This document shows positions 41,314 through 49,482 of a DNA stretch of 64,000 bases, piece after piece (position 1 is the stretch's first letter; every line of letters begins with the position of its first letter). The stretch is from Arthrobacter sp. MAHUQ-56 (lineage in GTDB: Bacteria > Actinomycetota > Actinomycetes > Actinomycetales > Micrococcaceae), in contig NZ_JAIFZQ010000020.1 of the NCBI RefSeq assembly GCF_019710585.1, forward strand, positions 124,001-188,000, read 5' to 3'. The notes below the pieces were generated by a model that saw only the letters and a list, made by a program, of their open reading frames with translations, ran no database searches and was not told where the DNA came from. The position numbers were made by a program, and so were the translations under genes.

Positions 41314-43887
41314 ATGAGCAGAACCGCAGCACCAAGGAACAGGATTCTTGCGGCAGGGGCGATGGCCGGTGTCTTCTTCACGCTGGGTGCCGGCCTTGGG
41401 CCCACCGCGTTCGCCGAGACCCCCGATGCCCGCCCCGCTCCGACGGGCAGTCCGGCTTCGGCTGCCCTCGCCGGCGAGGGCCTGCCCAGCGAAGGCATGT
41501 CCAGCGATGGTCTGTCCGAGGCGGTCCTCCGCGACCTGGGCATGAGCCTGGCCGAATTCAACGCCAGCGGCGAGCTTGGCCGGAAGGCGATGCAGGCCCT
41601 GGACTCCCTGCGGGGCATCGCGGGGTACGTCGGTCTCAGCCTCGGGAACGGAAAGATCCAGGTCCAAGGCAGCGGCCCTGCCCTCCAGGCCCGGGTGGAT
41701 GAACTGAACAAGTCCGGTGGGGCGGGGTTCGTGGTGGTGGCCCCGACGGCTCCAGCCGCCCCTGCACCGGAACCGCAAACACCGTCCACCGTGCCGCAGC
41801 AGCCTCAGGGTTCTTCAAGTGGCGAGGCGCCTCCCGCCCGCCAAATCGCAGTCAGCGCTGAGCAGCTCTTCCAGGCCTACCTCCGCGAGGTGGGGACAAC
41901 AGGGTTGCAGGCCGTGGTTTCAGACGCCGGAAAGTTCGTGATCCGCACGGGCGGAGTTGCCGCGGCCCAATCGGCACCTGACGGTAAGGCAACGGCCCCC
42001 GCAACGACAGGGGCAGCGGCCCCCGCAACGGCAGGGGCTGGCGCAAGTCCCGGAAAAATAACTCCGGCCGAGTTCGTCTCCAGGTACGCCAACGTTGTGC
42101 TCGACGGCGCCGCCCCCCTCAAGCCGGAAGCTGAGGTCCCCGGCGGTGTCGGCTACAGGTCCGATACCGGGTTCACCTGTTCCACAGGCTTCTCCGCCTT
42201 TGATCCCGCGGGGCTGCCTGCTGTGCTGACGGCCGGACACTGCGCAGAAGATGGGACAGCCACCACAGTGGACCTGCTTCTTGGGGGAAACACGGCCGGC
42301 CGGCTGGGCAGCTTCCAGTTCAGCCAGTTTGGCGGTCCCGGAAACACCTCGGTGCTGAATCCAAACAGCCCCACCCCGGGCAATGTGGGAACGGACATTG
42401 CAGTCATCGGAGACATCAGGCAGGACCTGGACCCATTGCCGGCCAGCAGTACATATGAAAGCCCGTCGGAGCCGGGCCCGGACGTCAAAATCATTGGAAC
42501 CGCTCCGCCGGTGGTGGGCATGCCGGTCTGCCGCTCCGGGTGGAGGACGGGATGGTCCTGCGGCCACATCAGCGCCGTTGGGATCTTCCTGGTTGGCGGC
42601 CCCACTTACGTCGACGACCCCACGGATCCCCGTCACAACGACATCCGCGCGTTCAACGGGTTCCTGTCCTACGACGTGCAGTCCGCCGGAGGCGACTCGG
42701 GCGGTCCGTGGATCAGCGGAAACTTCGCGGTTGGCACGCATTCCGCCGGGGAGTCGGGCGGTGCCCAGAACATTGCCGTGGCGGCCACCCTCCAGGACTC
42801 CCTCAAAGTCCTGCCCGGCTACCAGCTGGAGCTCTTCCTGAACAAGCCCGCGCTGGTGGGCCCAGCCGACAACACGTTCAAGGCCGGCACCAGCATCACC
42901 GGCCGCGTCCCGGCAGCCCCCGCTTCCGCCGTGGCCGCCGGATCGCAGGTCCGCATTACCTACGCCGGCCGGCAGCCGTTTGAGGTACCCGTGGATGCCG
43001 GCGGCAACTGGTCCTTCACTGCGCCGGAAGCACCGGGCCCGTTCACGTTCGAGGCCGAGACCGTGAACGGCTTGAGCCGGTCCGGTGCAGTACCAATAAA
43101 CGTCACCATTTCCCCCTCGTTCCTTCCCGCACCGACCATCACCGCCGCCGCGGATCCGTTGCCCGCCTTGGAAACGGTCGAAGGCACCGGGACGCCCGGA
43201 GCCACGGTGGCCCTGTCCGGTGATGCCGCCGGCTCGGCATTGGTCGGCGCAGACGGCCGCTGGTCGATCAAGCTGGCCACCCCGGGCGCATACGGAACGG
43301 TGCACGTAGCGGCAGTGCAGTCCTACCCCGGACTCCCGGACAGCCCTGCAACATCGGCGAACTTTGCCGTCATGCCGCCGCCCCCGGCGGTGTCGAGCAT
43401 TTCCGAGGGGCAGCACCTCGTGCAGGACGCCCTGCCTGCAACGATCTCGGGGACCGGAGTGGACGGAGCGGATGTTGCTGTGTCCATCGACGGGAAGCCT
43501 GTCGGTGGCACGGTGGTTGCCGGGACTGCGGGAGCACGCTCTGCCGGAAACGCCCTGTCGCCGCTGGTCCTGGTGGCAGGTGGCGGATGGACCGCACCGT
43601 TTCCCGCAGGACTGGCTGTCGGCAGCCACACCATGCTGGTGACGCAAGCAGTGGACGGTGTTGATTCCGCCCCGGCCCGCGTCACGTTTTCCGTTGATGC
43701 CCCGCCTGCCACTGCACCCGCTGCCCTTGCCGATACGGGCGGAAACACCGGCCGCTCCGCCGCTGCCGGCCTGGCGTACACTGGCTCCTCCGCGTTGGTC
43801 CCCGCAGCGATTGCCGCCGTGGCGGCCATTGTCGCCGGGGCCGTGCTGACGGTGGTGGTCCGGCGCCGGAAGCGTTCCGCCCGGTAG
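41314..43887 (+). CDS. Cell-wall-anchored S1 serine protease with prodomain and Ig-like repeats
   Basis: An 857-aa secreted protein. After a signal peptide (cleavage near FAETPDA) comes a region like the alpha-lytic protease propeptide (LRDLGMSLAEFNASGELGRK), a Pro/Ala linker, and a trypsin-like domain with His309 (LTAGHC), Asp361 (GTDIAVIGD) and Ser462 (GGDSGGPW). Then follow three or so bacterial Ig-like modules. The C-terminus has two LAxTG sequences, LADTG (805-809) and LAYTG (820-824), a helix and RRRKRSAR, the layout of a class E sortase substrate. ATG 41314 was chosen for its signal peptide. Confidence 0.85.
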   Translation: MSRTAAPRNRILAAGAMAGVFFTLGAGLGPTAFAETPDARPAPTGSPASAALAGEGLPSEGMSSDGLSEAVLRDLGMSLAEFNASGELGRKAMQALDSLRGIAGYVGLSLGNGKIQVQGSGPALQARVDELNKSGGAGFVVVAPTAPAAPAPEPQTPSTVPQQPQGSSSGEAPPARQIAVSAEQLFQAYLREVGTTGLQAVVSDAGKFVIRTGGVAAAQSAPDGKATAPATTGAAAPATAGAGASPGKITPAEFVSRYANVVLDGAAPLKPEAEVPGGVGYRSDTGFTCSTGFSAFDPAGLPAVLTAGHCAEDGTATTVDLLLGGNTAGRLGSFQFSQFGGPGNTSVLNPNSPTPGNVGTDIAVIGDIRQDLDPLPASSTYESPSEPGPDVKIIGTAPPVVGMPVCRSGWRTGWSCGHISAVGIFLVGGPTYVDDPTDPRHNDIRAFNGFLSYDVQSAGGDSGGPWISGNFAVGTHSAGESGGAQNIAVAATLQDSLKVLPGYQLELFLNKPALVGPADNTFKAGTSITGRVPAAPASAVAAGSQVRITYAGRQPFEVPVDAGGNWSFTAPEAPGPFTFEAETVNGLSRSGAVPINVTISPSFLPAPTITAAADPLPALETVEGTGTPGATVALSGDAAGSALVGADGRWSIKLATPGAYGTVHVAAVQSYPGLPDSPATSANFAVMPPPPAVSSISEGQHLVQDALPATISGTGVDGADVAVSIDGKPVGGTVVAGTAGARSAGNALSPLVLVAGGGWTAPFPAGLAVGSHTMLVTQAVDGVDSAPARVTFSVDAPPATAPAALADTGGNTGRSAAAGLAYTGSSALVPAAIAAVAAIVAGAVLTVVVRRRKRSAR

Positions 43888-43906
43888 CCGGCACCCCCGG
43901 TAGCCG

Positions 43907-44338
43907 CTACTTGTGGCGCCGCATCAGCAGATTGGTGATGCGCAGGGTGCAAAGCCGCTGGCCGGCGTCGTTGGTGATCAGCACCTCATGCGTGGTCAGC
44001 GTGCCGCCCAGGTGGATCGGGGTCGCCGTGATGGTCACCTGGCCCTCGCGCGCGGAACGGTGGTGCGTGGCGGAGACATCCACGCCCACCGCCGTCTTGC
44101 CCATGGTGCTGGCGTGGATGACGGCGGCCCAGGACCCCACGGCCTCGCCCACGGCCAAGGAGGCGCCGCCATGCAGCAGCCCGAAGGACTGCCGGTTGCC
44201 CTCCACGGGCATGGTGGCCACCACGCGCTCCACGGACTCCTCCAGGATCTTCACGCCCATCTTCTCGTCAAGCTCGCCGAGCGTAATCTTCCACAGTTCG
44301 TGCTGGGTGGGGGAGTGGTCGGGGGTGGGGGCGCTCAT
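43907..44338 (-). CDS. Hotdog-fold acyl-CoA thioesterase (PaaI/YdiI type)
   Basis: A 143-aa thioesterase. NRQSFGLLHGGASLAVGEAV holds the conserved LHGG block with the catalytic acid two turns later; HHRSAREGQVTITATPIHLG is the second strand region. It hydrolyses aromatic or medium acyl-CoA esters and may relieve trapped CoA in phenylacetate catabolism, since it is divergent from paaZ and shares the operator region. The start at 44338 has AAGGAGAG upstream. Confidence 0.83.
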   Translation of the reverse strand: MSAPTPDHSPTQHELWKITLGELDEKMGVKILEESVERVVATMPVEGNRQSFGLLHGGASLAVGEAVGSWAAVIHASTMGKTAVGVDVSATHHRSAREGQVTITATPIHLGGTLTTHEVLITNDAGQRLCTLRITNLLMRRHK

Positions 44339-44413
44339 GTGCTCTCCTTCGGATGGCGGTTTATGCACCGGCTTCTAGTGTGCACCGGGGCACATTCCTG
44401 TATGGTAAATATA

Positions 44414-44435
44414 TTACCGAACGGACGGTCAGTAA
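44414..44435 (+). promoter_or_regulatory. PaaR-type operator in the thioesterase-paaZ divergent region
   Basis: TTACCGAACG, two bases, then CGGTCAGTAA, 45 bases before the paaZ start. It matches the sites at 35551-35572 and 51347-51368. Confidence 0.78.
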
Positions 44436-44480
44436 TGATCTGCCTGTTTCCTGCACCCTTGTTGGAAGGACCCGTCAACG

Positions 44481-46592
44481 ATGACCACCACCGCCACAGC
44501 TCCCCAGGCCACGGTCGACACCGTGGAGACAGTGCCCAGCTTCGTCATGGATGCCTGGTGGACGCCCGACGCCGGCTCGTCGGCTTCCGCTGTCCCTGTC
44601 CGTGATGCGAGCACGGGGGAGATCCTGGCCAAGGTCAGCACGGAGGGCCTGGACCTCGGAGCAGTGGTTGAGTACGGCCGCACCACAGGCCAGTCCGAAC
44701 TGGGCAAGCTGACCTTCCACCAGCGTGCCCTCAAGCTCAAAGAGCTGGCCCAGTACCTGAACGCCCGCAGGGAGCACTTCTACGGCTTCTCCTACCAGAC
44801 CGGGGCCACCAAGATCGATTCGATGGTGGACATCGACGGCGGCATCGGCGTCCTCTTCACGTTCGGTTCCAAGGGCCGCCGCGAGCTGCCCAACTCCCAG
44901 GTAGTGGTGGACGGCCCCATGGAGGTGCTGTCCAAGGACGGTTCCTTCGCCGGAGAGCACATCTACACCCGGATCCCGGGCGTCGCAGTGCAGATCAACG
45001 CGTTCAACTTCCCGGTCTGGGGCATGCTCGAAAAATTCGCCCCCGCGTTCATCGCCGGAGTCCCCACCATCGTCAAGCCTGCCACCCCCACCGGCTACGT
45101 TGCAGCAGCCGTGGTCAAAGCCATCGTTGAGTCCAACATCCTGCCCAAAGGCTCGCTGCAGCTGGTCTCCGGCTCGGTCCGCGGCCTGCTGGATGTGCTG
45201 GACTACCGCGACCTGGTGGCTTTCACCGGCTCCGCGTCCACGGCCAAGTCCCTGAAGTCCCACCCCAATGTGGTGGAGGGCGGCGTCCGCTTCACCTCGG
45301 AGACCGACTCCCTGAACGCCGCGATCCTTGGGCCCGACGCCGTGGAGGGCACCCCGGAATTTGAGGCCTTCGTCAAGTCCGTGGTCACCGAGATGACTGT
45401 CAAGGCCGGCCAGAAGTGCACCGCCATCCGGCGCGCCATCGTGCCGCAGGAACTGGTCCCCGCCGTCTCCGCCGCCATCGGCAAGCGGATCTCTGAGCGG
45501 GTTGTCCTGGGCGACCCCCGCGGCGAGGGCGTCACCATGGGCGCGCTGGCGTCCGTGGAGCAGCTTGAGGACGTCCGTGCGGCCGTGCAGGCCATGCTCG
45601 ACGCCGGCGGTGAGCTTGCGTACGGAACCCTCGAATCGCCGTCGGTCACCTCCGCCGACGGAACCACGGGGGTAGTGGAGGGCGGCGCGTTCATGGCCCC
45701 CGTGGTCCTGAACTGGGACAACCCGGAGGCCGAAGCCATCCACTCGCTGGAAGCGTTCGGGCCCGTATCCTCCGTGGTTGGCTACCAGGACCTCCCCGAC
45801 GCCGTCCGCCTCGCCGCCCGCGGTGGCGGGTCGCTGGTGGCGTCCGTGTGCACCAACGATCCCGACGTGGCTCGGGAACTGGTCACCGGCATCGCCGCAC
45901 ACCACGGCCGCGTCCTGATGCTGAACCGTGAGGATGCCCGCTCGTCCACCGGCCACGGTTCGCCCGTGCCGCACCTGGTCCACGGCGGACCCGGCCGCGC
46001 CGGCGGCGGCGAGGAGCTTGGCGGCATCCGTTCCGTCCTCCACCACATGCAGCGCACCGCCATCCAGGGCTCGCCCAACATGCTCACTGCCGTCACCGGC
46101 GTCTGGCATGCCGGAGCGGACCGGAACTTCACGCTCGAGACCGAGGGAACGCATCCGTTCCGGAAGCACCTGTCCACCCTCCGGATCGGCGACGCCGTCC
46201 GCTCCGACCTCCGGCAGGTCACCCTGGAGGACATCACTGCGTTCGCCAACTCCACCGGGGACACGTTCTACGCCCACACCAACCAAGAAGCCGCGGAAGC
46301 CAACCCCTTCTTCCCGGGCATCGTGGCGCACGGCTACCTGCTGCTGTCCTGGGGTGCCGGCCTGTTCGTGGAGCCGGCCCCGGGCCCCGTCCTGGCCAAC
46401 TACGGCCTGGAGAACCTGCGCTTCATCACACCCGTGGCAGCGGGCGACTCCATCCGGGTGACGCTGACGGCCAAGAAGATCACCCCGCGCGAAACCGACG
46501 AATACGGCGAGGTGGCCTGGGACGCCGTCCTCACCAACCAGGACGACGACATCGTGGCCACCTACGACGTCCTCACCCTCGTCGAGAAGTAA
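44481..46592 (+). CDS. paaZ: Phenylacetate degradation bifunctional protein PaaZ
   Basis: A 703-aa fusion. The C-terminal MaoC-type hydratase (about residues 545-700; TNQEAAEANPFFPGIVAHG) opens the oxepin-CoA ring by hydrolysis, and the N-terminal aldehyde dehydrogenase (residues 20-520; AFNFPVWGMLEKFAPAFIAG, catalytic Cys in VKAGQKCTAI) oxidises the resulting aldehyde. Both halves are intact. It is preceded by a PaaR-type operator. The paaABCDE oxygenase genes, needed upstream in the pathway, are not in this window. Confidence 0.92.
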   Translation: MTTTATAPQATVDTVETVPSFVMDAWWTPDAGSSASAVPVRDASTGEILAKVSTEGLDLGAVVEYGRTTGQSELGKLTFHQRALKLKELAQYLNARREHFYGFSYQTGATKIDSMVDIDGGIGVLFTFGSKGRRELPNSQVVVDGPMEVLSKDGSFAGEHIYTRIPGVAVQINAFNFPVWGMLEKFAPAFIAGVPTIVKPATPTGYVAAAVVKAIVESNILPKGSLQLVSGSVRGLLDVLDYRDLVAFTGSASTAKSLKSHPNVVEGGVRFTSETDSLNAAILGPDAVEGTPEFEAFVKSVVTEMTVKAGQKCTAIRRAIVPQELVPAVSAAIGKRISERVVLGDPRGEGVTMGALASVEQLEDVRAAVQAMLDAGGELAYGTLESPSVTSADGTTGVVEGGAFMAPVVLNWDNPEAEAIHSLEAFGPVSSVVGYQDLPDAVRLAARGGGSLVASVCTNDPDVARELVTGIAAHHGRVLMLNREDARSSTGHGSPVPHLVHGGPGRAGGGEELGGIRSVLHHMQRTAIQGSPNMLTAVTGVWHAGADRNFTLETEGTHPFRKHLSTLRIGDAVRSDLRQVTLEDITAFANSTGDTFYAHTNQEAAEANPFFPGIVAHGYLLLSWGAGLFVEPAPGPVLANYGLENLRFITPVAAGDSIRVTLTAKKITPRETDEYGEVAWDAVLTNQDDDIVATYDVLTLVEK

Positions 46593-46605
46593 CAACCCTC
46601 CAGTT

Positions 46606-46660
46606 GCTCTATCACTTTTGGTCCCTAAACCCCGGTTTTAGGGACCAAAAGTGATAGAGC
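46606..46660. repeat. Perfect 24-bp inverted repeat downstream of paaZ
   Basis: Bases 46606-46629 are exactly complementary to 46637-46660 around a 7-base loop. The arms begin GCTCTATCACTTTTGG. It starts 13 bases after the paaZ stop and no T tract follows. It may end paaZ transcription or be a dispersed palindromic element; no second copy is in the window. Confidence 0.7.
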
Positions 46661-46730
46661 ATCGGGGGAAGAAGGGCGGGTACCTTTTGGGTTTCGCGGG
46701 CGTAAGATTCTGCTCACAAGGAGGTGCGCC

Positions 46731-47138
46731 ATGCATCTGACAATGAACTCGGCCATAACCATCCTGCCGGTCGATGACGCGGAACGCGCCCGCCGTTTCT
46801 ACACCGAGAAGCTCGGGTTGCCGCACCGCGGAGTGACGGACGACGGCAACGAACTGCTCGGTATCGACGGCGGCCCGTTGCTGGAGTTGATGACGGTATC
46901 CGACGGGAAGCACTCAGAGCACACCGCCCTGAGTTTCGAGGTCACGGACATCGAGGCGACCGTCCGGGACATGGAAGCCCGGGGTGTCAGGTTCCAGGAC
47001 TACAACCTGCCCACCCTGAAGACGGAGAACCACATCTGCACCACGGACTCGGAGAAGTGCGCCTGGTTCATGGACACCGAGCACAATATCCTGTGCGTCC
47101 ATGAAAACCTCGGCGGCAGGCTCGAGTACCAGCTCTAG
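46731..47138 (+). CDS. VOC/glyoxalase family protein (135 aa)
   Basis: A single vicinal-oxygen-chelate domain: AITILPVDDAERARRFYTEK, then LGLPHRG, at the start and CAWFMDTEHNILCVHENLGG at the end. His and Glu residues at usual metal positions are partly conserved. AAGGAGG lies 6 bases before ATG 46731. Substrate unknown; no functional link to neighbours is visible. Confidence 0.8.
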   Translation: MHLTMNSAITILPVDDAERARRFYTEKLGLPHRGVTDDGNELLGIDGGPLLELMTVSDGKHSEHTALSFEVTDIEATVRDMEARGVRFQDYNLPTLKTENHICTTDSEKCAWFMDTEHNILCVHENLGGRLEYQL

Positions 47139-47147
47139 CTGCACAGG

Positions 47148-47187
47148 ACAGCAGGGGCGCCCCGGTCGGATCGGGATGCCCCTGCTG
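47148..47187. terminator. Bidirectional terminator between the VOC and acidic-protein genes
   Basis: CAGCAGGGGC (47149-47158) pairs with GCCCCTGCTG (47178-47187), and flanking bases GCACAG and CTGTGC extend the stem with a small bulge to about 47141-47198. Confidence 0.6.
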
Positions 47188-47210
47188 CTGTCTGTGCCGT
47201 ACGGCTCCGC

Positions 47211-47513
47211 TCAGCTTTCGGCGCCGCCGTGCAGGCTGTCGTCGCTGCTGTCATCCTCCGGGCCGGTGCCGCCGCCGGACTCGCTGCGGTCGGAGAGGTC
47301 CATGTTCCCGCGGGCCTCGTCCATGGTGGGCCCTCCTGAGGGAACGCTGTAGGTTTCGGGCCGGATACCGTGCGACTGTTCCTCGATCAGGGCCTGCTCC
47401 TCGCTGAAGCGGATCACGTTTGCTTCGTCGCCGGCATCGCCGGGGATGTCCTCGCGGATCTTGGACGGATCCGGGACGATGAAGCCTGCGTCGGGTTCTT
47501 CCTTGCGGCTCAT
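47211..47513 (-). CDS. Acidic disordered protein of unknown function (100 aa)
   Basis: Not recognised. A hydrophilic, acidic chain: EEPDAGFIVPDPSKIREDIP near the start, EQSHGIRPETYSVPSGGPTM in the middle and a Ser/Asp/Gly-rich end. No membrane segment or Cys. It follows the HtrA-like gene by 31 bases on the same strand and may be co-transcribed. The start at 47513 has an AGGAAGG site. Confidence 0.6.
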   Translation of the reverse strand: MSRKEEPDAGFIVPDPSKIREDIPGDAGDEANVIRFSEEQALIEEQSHGIRPETYSVPSGGPTMDEARGNMDLSDRSESGGGTGPEDDSSDDSLHGGAES

Positions 47514-47544
47514 GTTCTTACCTTCCTATCGGGTGGTGGTTGGA

Positions 47545-48684
47545 CTATCGGTTGGTTCCGGCGGGCCGGTCGGTGAGGTCAACCTTGACATCCAGGCTCT
47601 GGTCGCCGCGCTTGACCTTCAACCCCACGGTATCGCCGGGGTTGCGCTTGCGCAGTTCCGCCAGGAGTTGCTCGGGAGTGGTGAGTTTCGCCCCCTCCAT
47701 GGACTCCAGGACGTCGCCCGGACGGATTCCTGCGCGCCCCGCCGGTCCGTCTGCGTCGGCGGCGAGCACCACGACGCCGGCCCCTTCCTCGACGCCCAGC
47801 TGCTCGGCGATCTGCGCCGTCAGCTCGCCGGGGGTCAGGCCCAGGTAGGCGTGCTTGGCGCTGCCGGTGGCCAGCAGCTCCTCGGCGACGTCAACGGCAG
47901 TGGCCGCGGGAATGGCGAAGCCCAGGGAAACAGCGCCGGACGACGGCGGGATATAGGCCTCGCTGATGCCGATCACCTCGCCGCGCATATTGATGACGGC
48001 GCCGCCGGAGTTCCCCGGGCTGATCGGCGCGTCGGTTTGGATCAGGTCCACCAGGGACAGGCTGTTGGAGGCCGATCCGGGGATGGAGCGGTGCAGGCCG
48101 GAGATGATGCCGGCCGTGGCGGTGTTCTCGAAGCCAAGGGGGGAGCCCAGGACCAGGGCGCCCTCGCCCACCTTGGGCAGGTTGCTTTGGTAAGTGGGCT
48201 TCGGCAGGCCGGTACGTTTCGCCTGCACCAGCGCCAGGTCCGTCACGGCGTCGCTGGCCTTGACCGTCCCTTCCACCCGCTGGCCGTCGGCGAACCCCAC
48301 CTCAACATTGGTGGCACCGCGGATGACGTGTTCGTTGGTGAGGATCAGCCCGTCCGCGGAGTACACCACGCCGCTGCCCAGTCCGCCCTCGGTGAAGATG
48401 GTGACCACGGAGGGCGAGAGGTTTTCGACGAGCTGCGGCAGGTTGCCTGCCGCAGTGCCCGCATCCGTGCCGGTTGCCGGGGACGCCCCGGAGGTGGACC
48501 CGGCGGTGGAGGGAGCGGGTGCGGAGCCGGCGGAGGCCGATGGTTGGCCCGTGGAGGACCCGGTGGGAGCCGGGGGAGCGGGCGAGCCGGTGCAGGCGGA
48601 AAGCGCGACGGCGGCAGCCAGCAGCGCTGCTCCGGTGGCGGTCCGGTGCCGGGTAGGGCGTGCTGGACTGGTGGCCAGTGGCAT
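47545..48684 (-). CDS. HtrA/DegP-like serine protease lipoprotein with PDZ domain
   Basis: A 379-aa extracytoplasmic quality-control protease (S1C). The signal ends in LSAC, so it is probably a lipoprotein. A Ser/Ala/Pro linker precedes the protease: catalytic His in LTNEHVI, Asp in AVTDLALVQ and Ser in PISPGNSGGAVI. A single PDZ domain follows (AYLGLTPGELTAQIAEQLGV, GIRPGDVLESMEG). The start at 48684 has GGGAGG upstream. An AAGCACGCTT motif 62 bases before it may link it to other stress genes. Confidence 0.88.
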   Translation of the reverse strand: MPLATSPARPTRHRTATGAALLAAAVALSACTGSPAPPAPTGSSTGQPSASAGSAPAPSTAGSTSGASPATGTDAGTAAGNLPQLVENLSPSVVTIFTEGGLGSGVVYSADGLILTNEHVIRGATNVEVGFADGQRVEGTVKASDAVTDLALVQAKRTGLPKPTYQSNLPKVGEGALVLGSPLGFENTATAGIISGLHRSIPGSASNSLSLVDLIQTDAPISPGNSGGAVINMRGEVIGISEAYIPPSSGAVSLGFAIPAATAVDVAEELLATGSAKHAYLGLTPGELTAQIAEQLGVEEGAGVVVLAADADGPAGRAGIRPGDVLESMEGAKLTTPEQLLAELRKRNPGDTVGLKVKRGDQSLDVKVDLTDRPAGTNR

Positions 48685-48745
48685 CTGGAACCTCCCTGCG
48701 GACGGTGGCTTTCTACCACCGTAGCCGGGGAGCGGGGAAAATACC

Positions 48746-48755
48746 AAGCACGCTT
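48746..48755. promoter_or_regulatory. AAGCACGCTT motif upstream of the HtrA-like gene
   Basis: AAGCACGCTT, flanked by ACCA on the left and TTATTATTGGT on the right, differs by one base from the palindrome at 34786-34795. Confidence 0.35.
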
Positions 48756-48785
48756 ATTATTGGTGCCGGGAGGGCTGCGGGATGC

Positions 48786-49424
48786 CTATGCGTCCGCGTG
48801 AAGGCCGTCGAACGCCATAGTGATCACGTCGTCAGCCAGGCGCTTGGGGGACAGGGAGCCGCCCGGCCGGTACCACTCGACGATCGAGTTGATCATGCCG
48901 AAGAGGAGCCGGGAGACGGTCCGGGGGTCGATGTCCTGGCGCAGCGAGCCCTCGTCCCGGGCCGCGGAAATCAGGCCGGCCACCTTGTGGTCGAACGCGC
49001 GCCGGCGTTCCAGCGCATCCCGCTCGATCTCCGTGTTGCCACGCAGCCGCAGGAGCAGCGTGACGAACGGCAGCCGGTCCACCAGCACGGCCACCGTCTC
49101 GCGCAGCACAAACTCCAGGCGGGCGTCCGCCGCGCCGGAGGTAGCCTCGGGCTGCTCCAGGATGGCCTCCAGTCCGCCCAGGGCATGGTCCAGGGCGAGC
49201 TTGAGCAGATCGCCCTTGGACGGCACGTGGTGGTAGATGGCGGACTTGGAGATGCCCAGGTTCTCGGCCAGGATGCCCATTGAGGTGGCGTCATAGCCGT
49301 GCCGGTTGAAGACGTCCACAGCGATCCGCAGCACGGACTGCTGGTCGTAGCCGGGCCGGCCCCGCTTGGCTGTGCCGTTGACGGCTGTGCCGTTGGTGCT
49401 GGTGGTTTCAGTGGGGCTGGGCAT
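48786..49424 (-). CDS. paaR: TetR family regulator, probably PaaR of the phenylacetate genes
   Basis: A 212-aa repressor. The N-terminal helix-turn-helix is ATSMGILAENLGISKSAIYH and HVPSKGDLLKLALDH; a C-terminal ligand domain follows (VSRLLFGMINSIVEWYRPGG). In related actinobacteria and Thermus, PaaR of this family responds to phenylacetyl-CoA. It is the last gene of paaI-paaK-tetR. A half-operator, CGGTCGGTAG (49445-49454), lies just upstream of its start, so autoregulation is possible. Assigning it to the 10-2-10 operators is an inference. Confidence 0.8.
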   Translation of the reverse strand: MPSPTETTSTNGTAVNGTAKRGRPGYDQQSVLRIAVDVFNRHGYDATSMGILAENLGISKSAIYHHVPSKGDLLKLALDHALGGLEAILEQPEATSGAADARLEFVLRETVAVLVDRLPFVTLLLRLRGNTEIERDALERRRAFDHKVAGLISAARDEGSLRQDIDPRTVSRLLFGMINSIVEWYRPGGSLSPKRLADDVITMAFDGLHADA

Positions 49425-49444
49425 AGAGGCTAGTTTCTCATGAA

Positions 49445-49454
49445 CGGTCGGTAG
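49445..49454 (-). promoter_or_regulatory. PaaR half-operator before the tetR gene
   Basis: CGGTCGGTAG matches the right arm of the operator at 35551-35572 in nine of ten bases; the left arm is not recognisable. It lies in the 58-base gap between paaK and tetR. Confidence 0.45.
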
Positions 49455-49482
49455 GTCCGGGACGCGTGCGGTGCCGCCGCGG

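Noticed and set aside
44475..46595. A 706-codon minus-strand open frame over paaZ
   Set aside because: Mirror frame with His/Val/Gly-rich content and no domain; paaZ is intact on the plus strand.
46606..46660. Plain intrinsic terminator of paaZ
   Set aside because: The stem is unusually long and exact but has no following T tract, so it was listed as a repeat with termination as a possibility.
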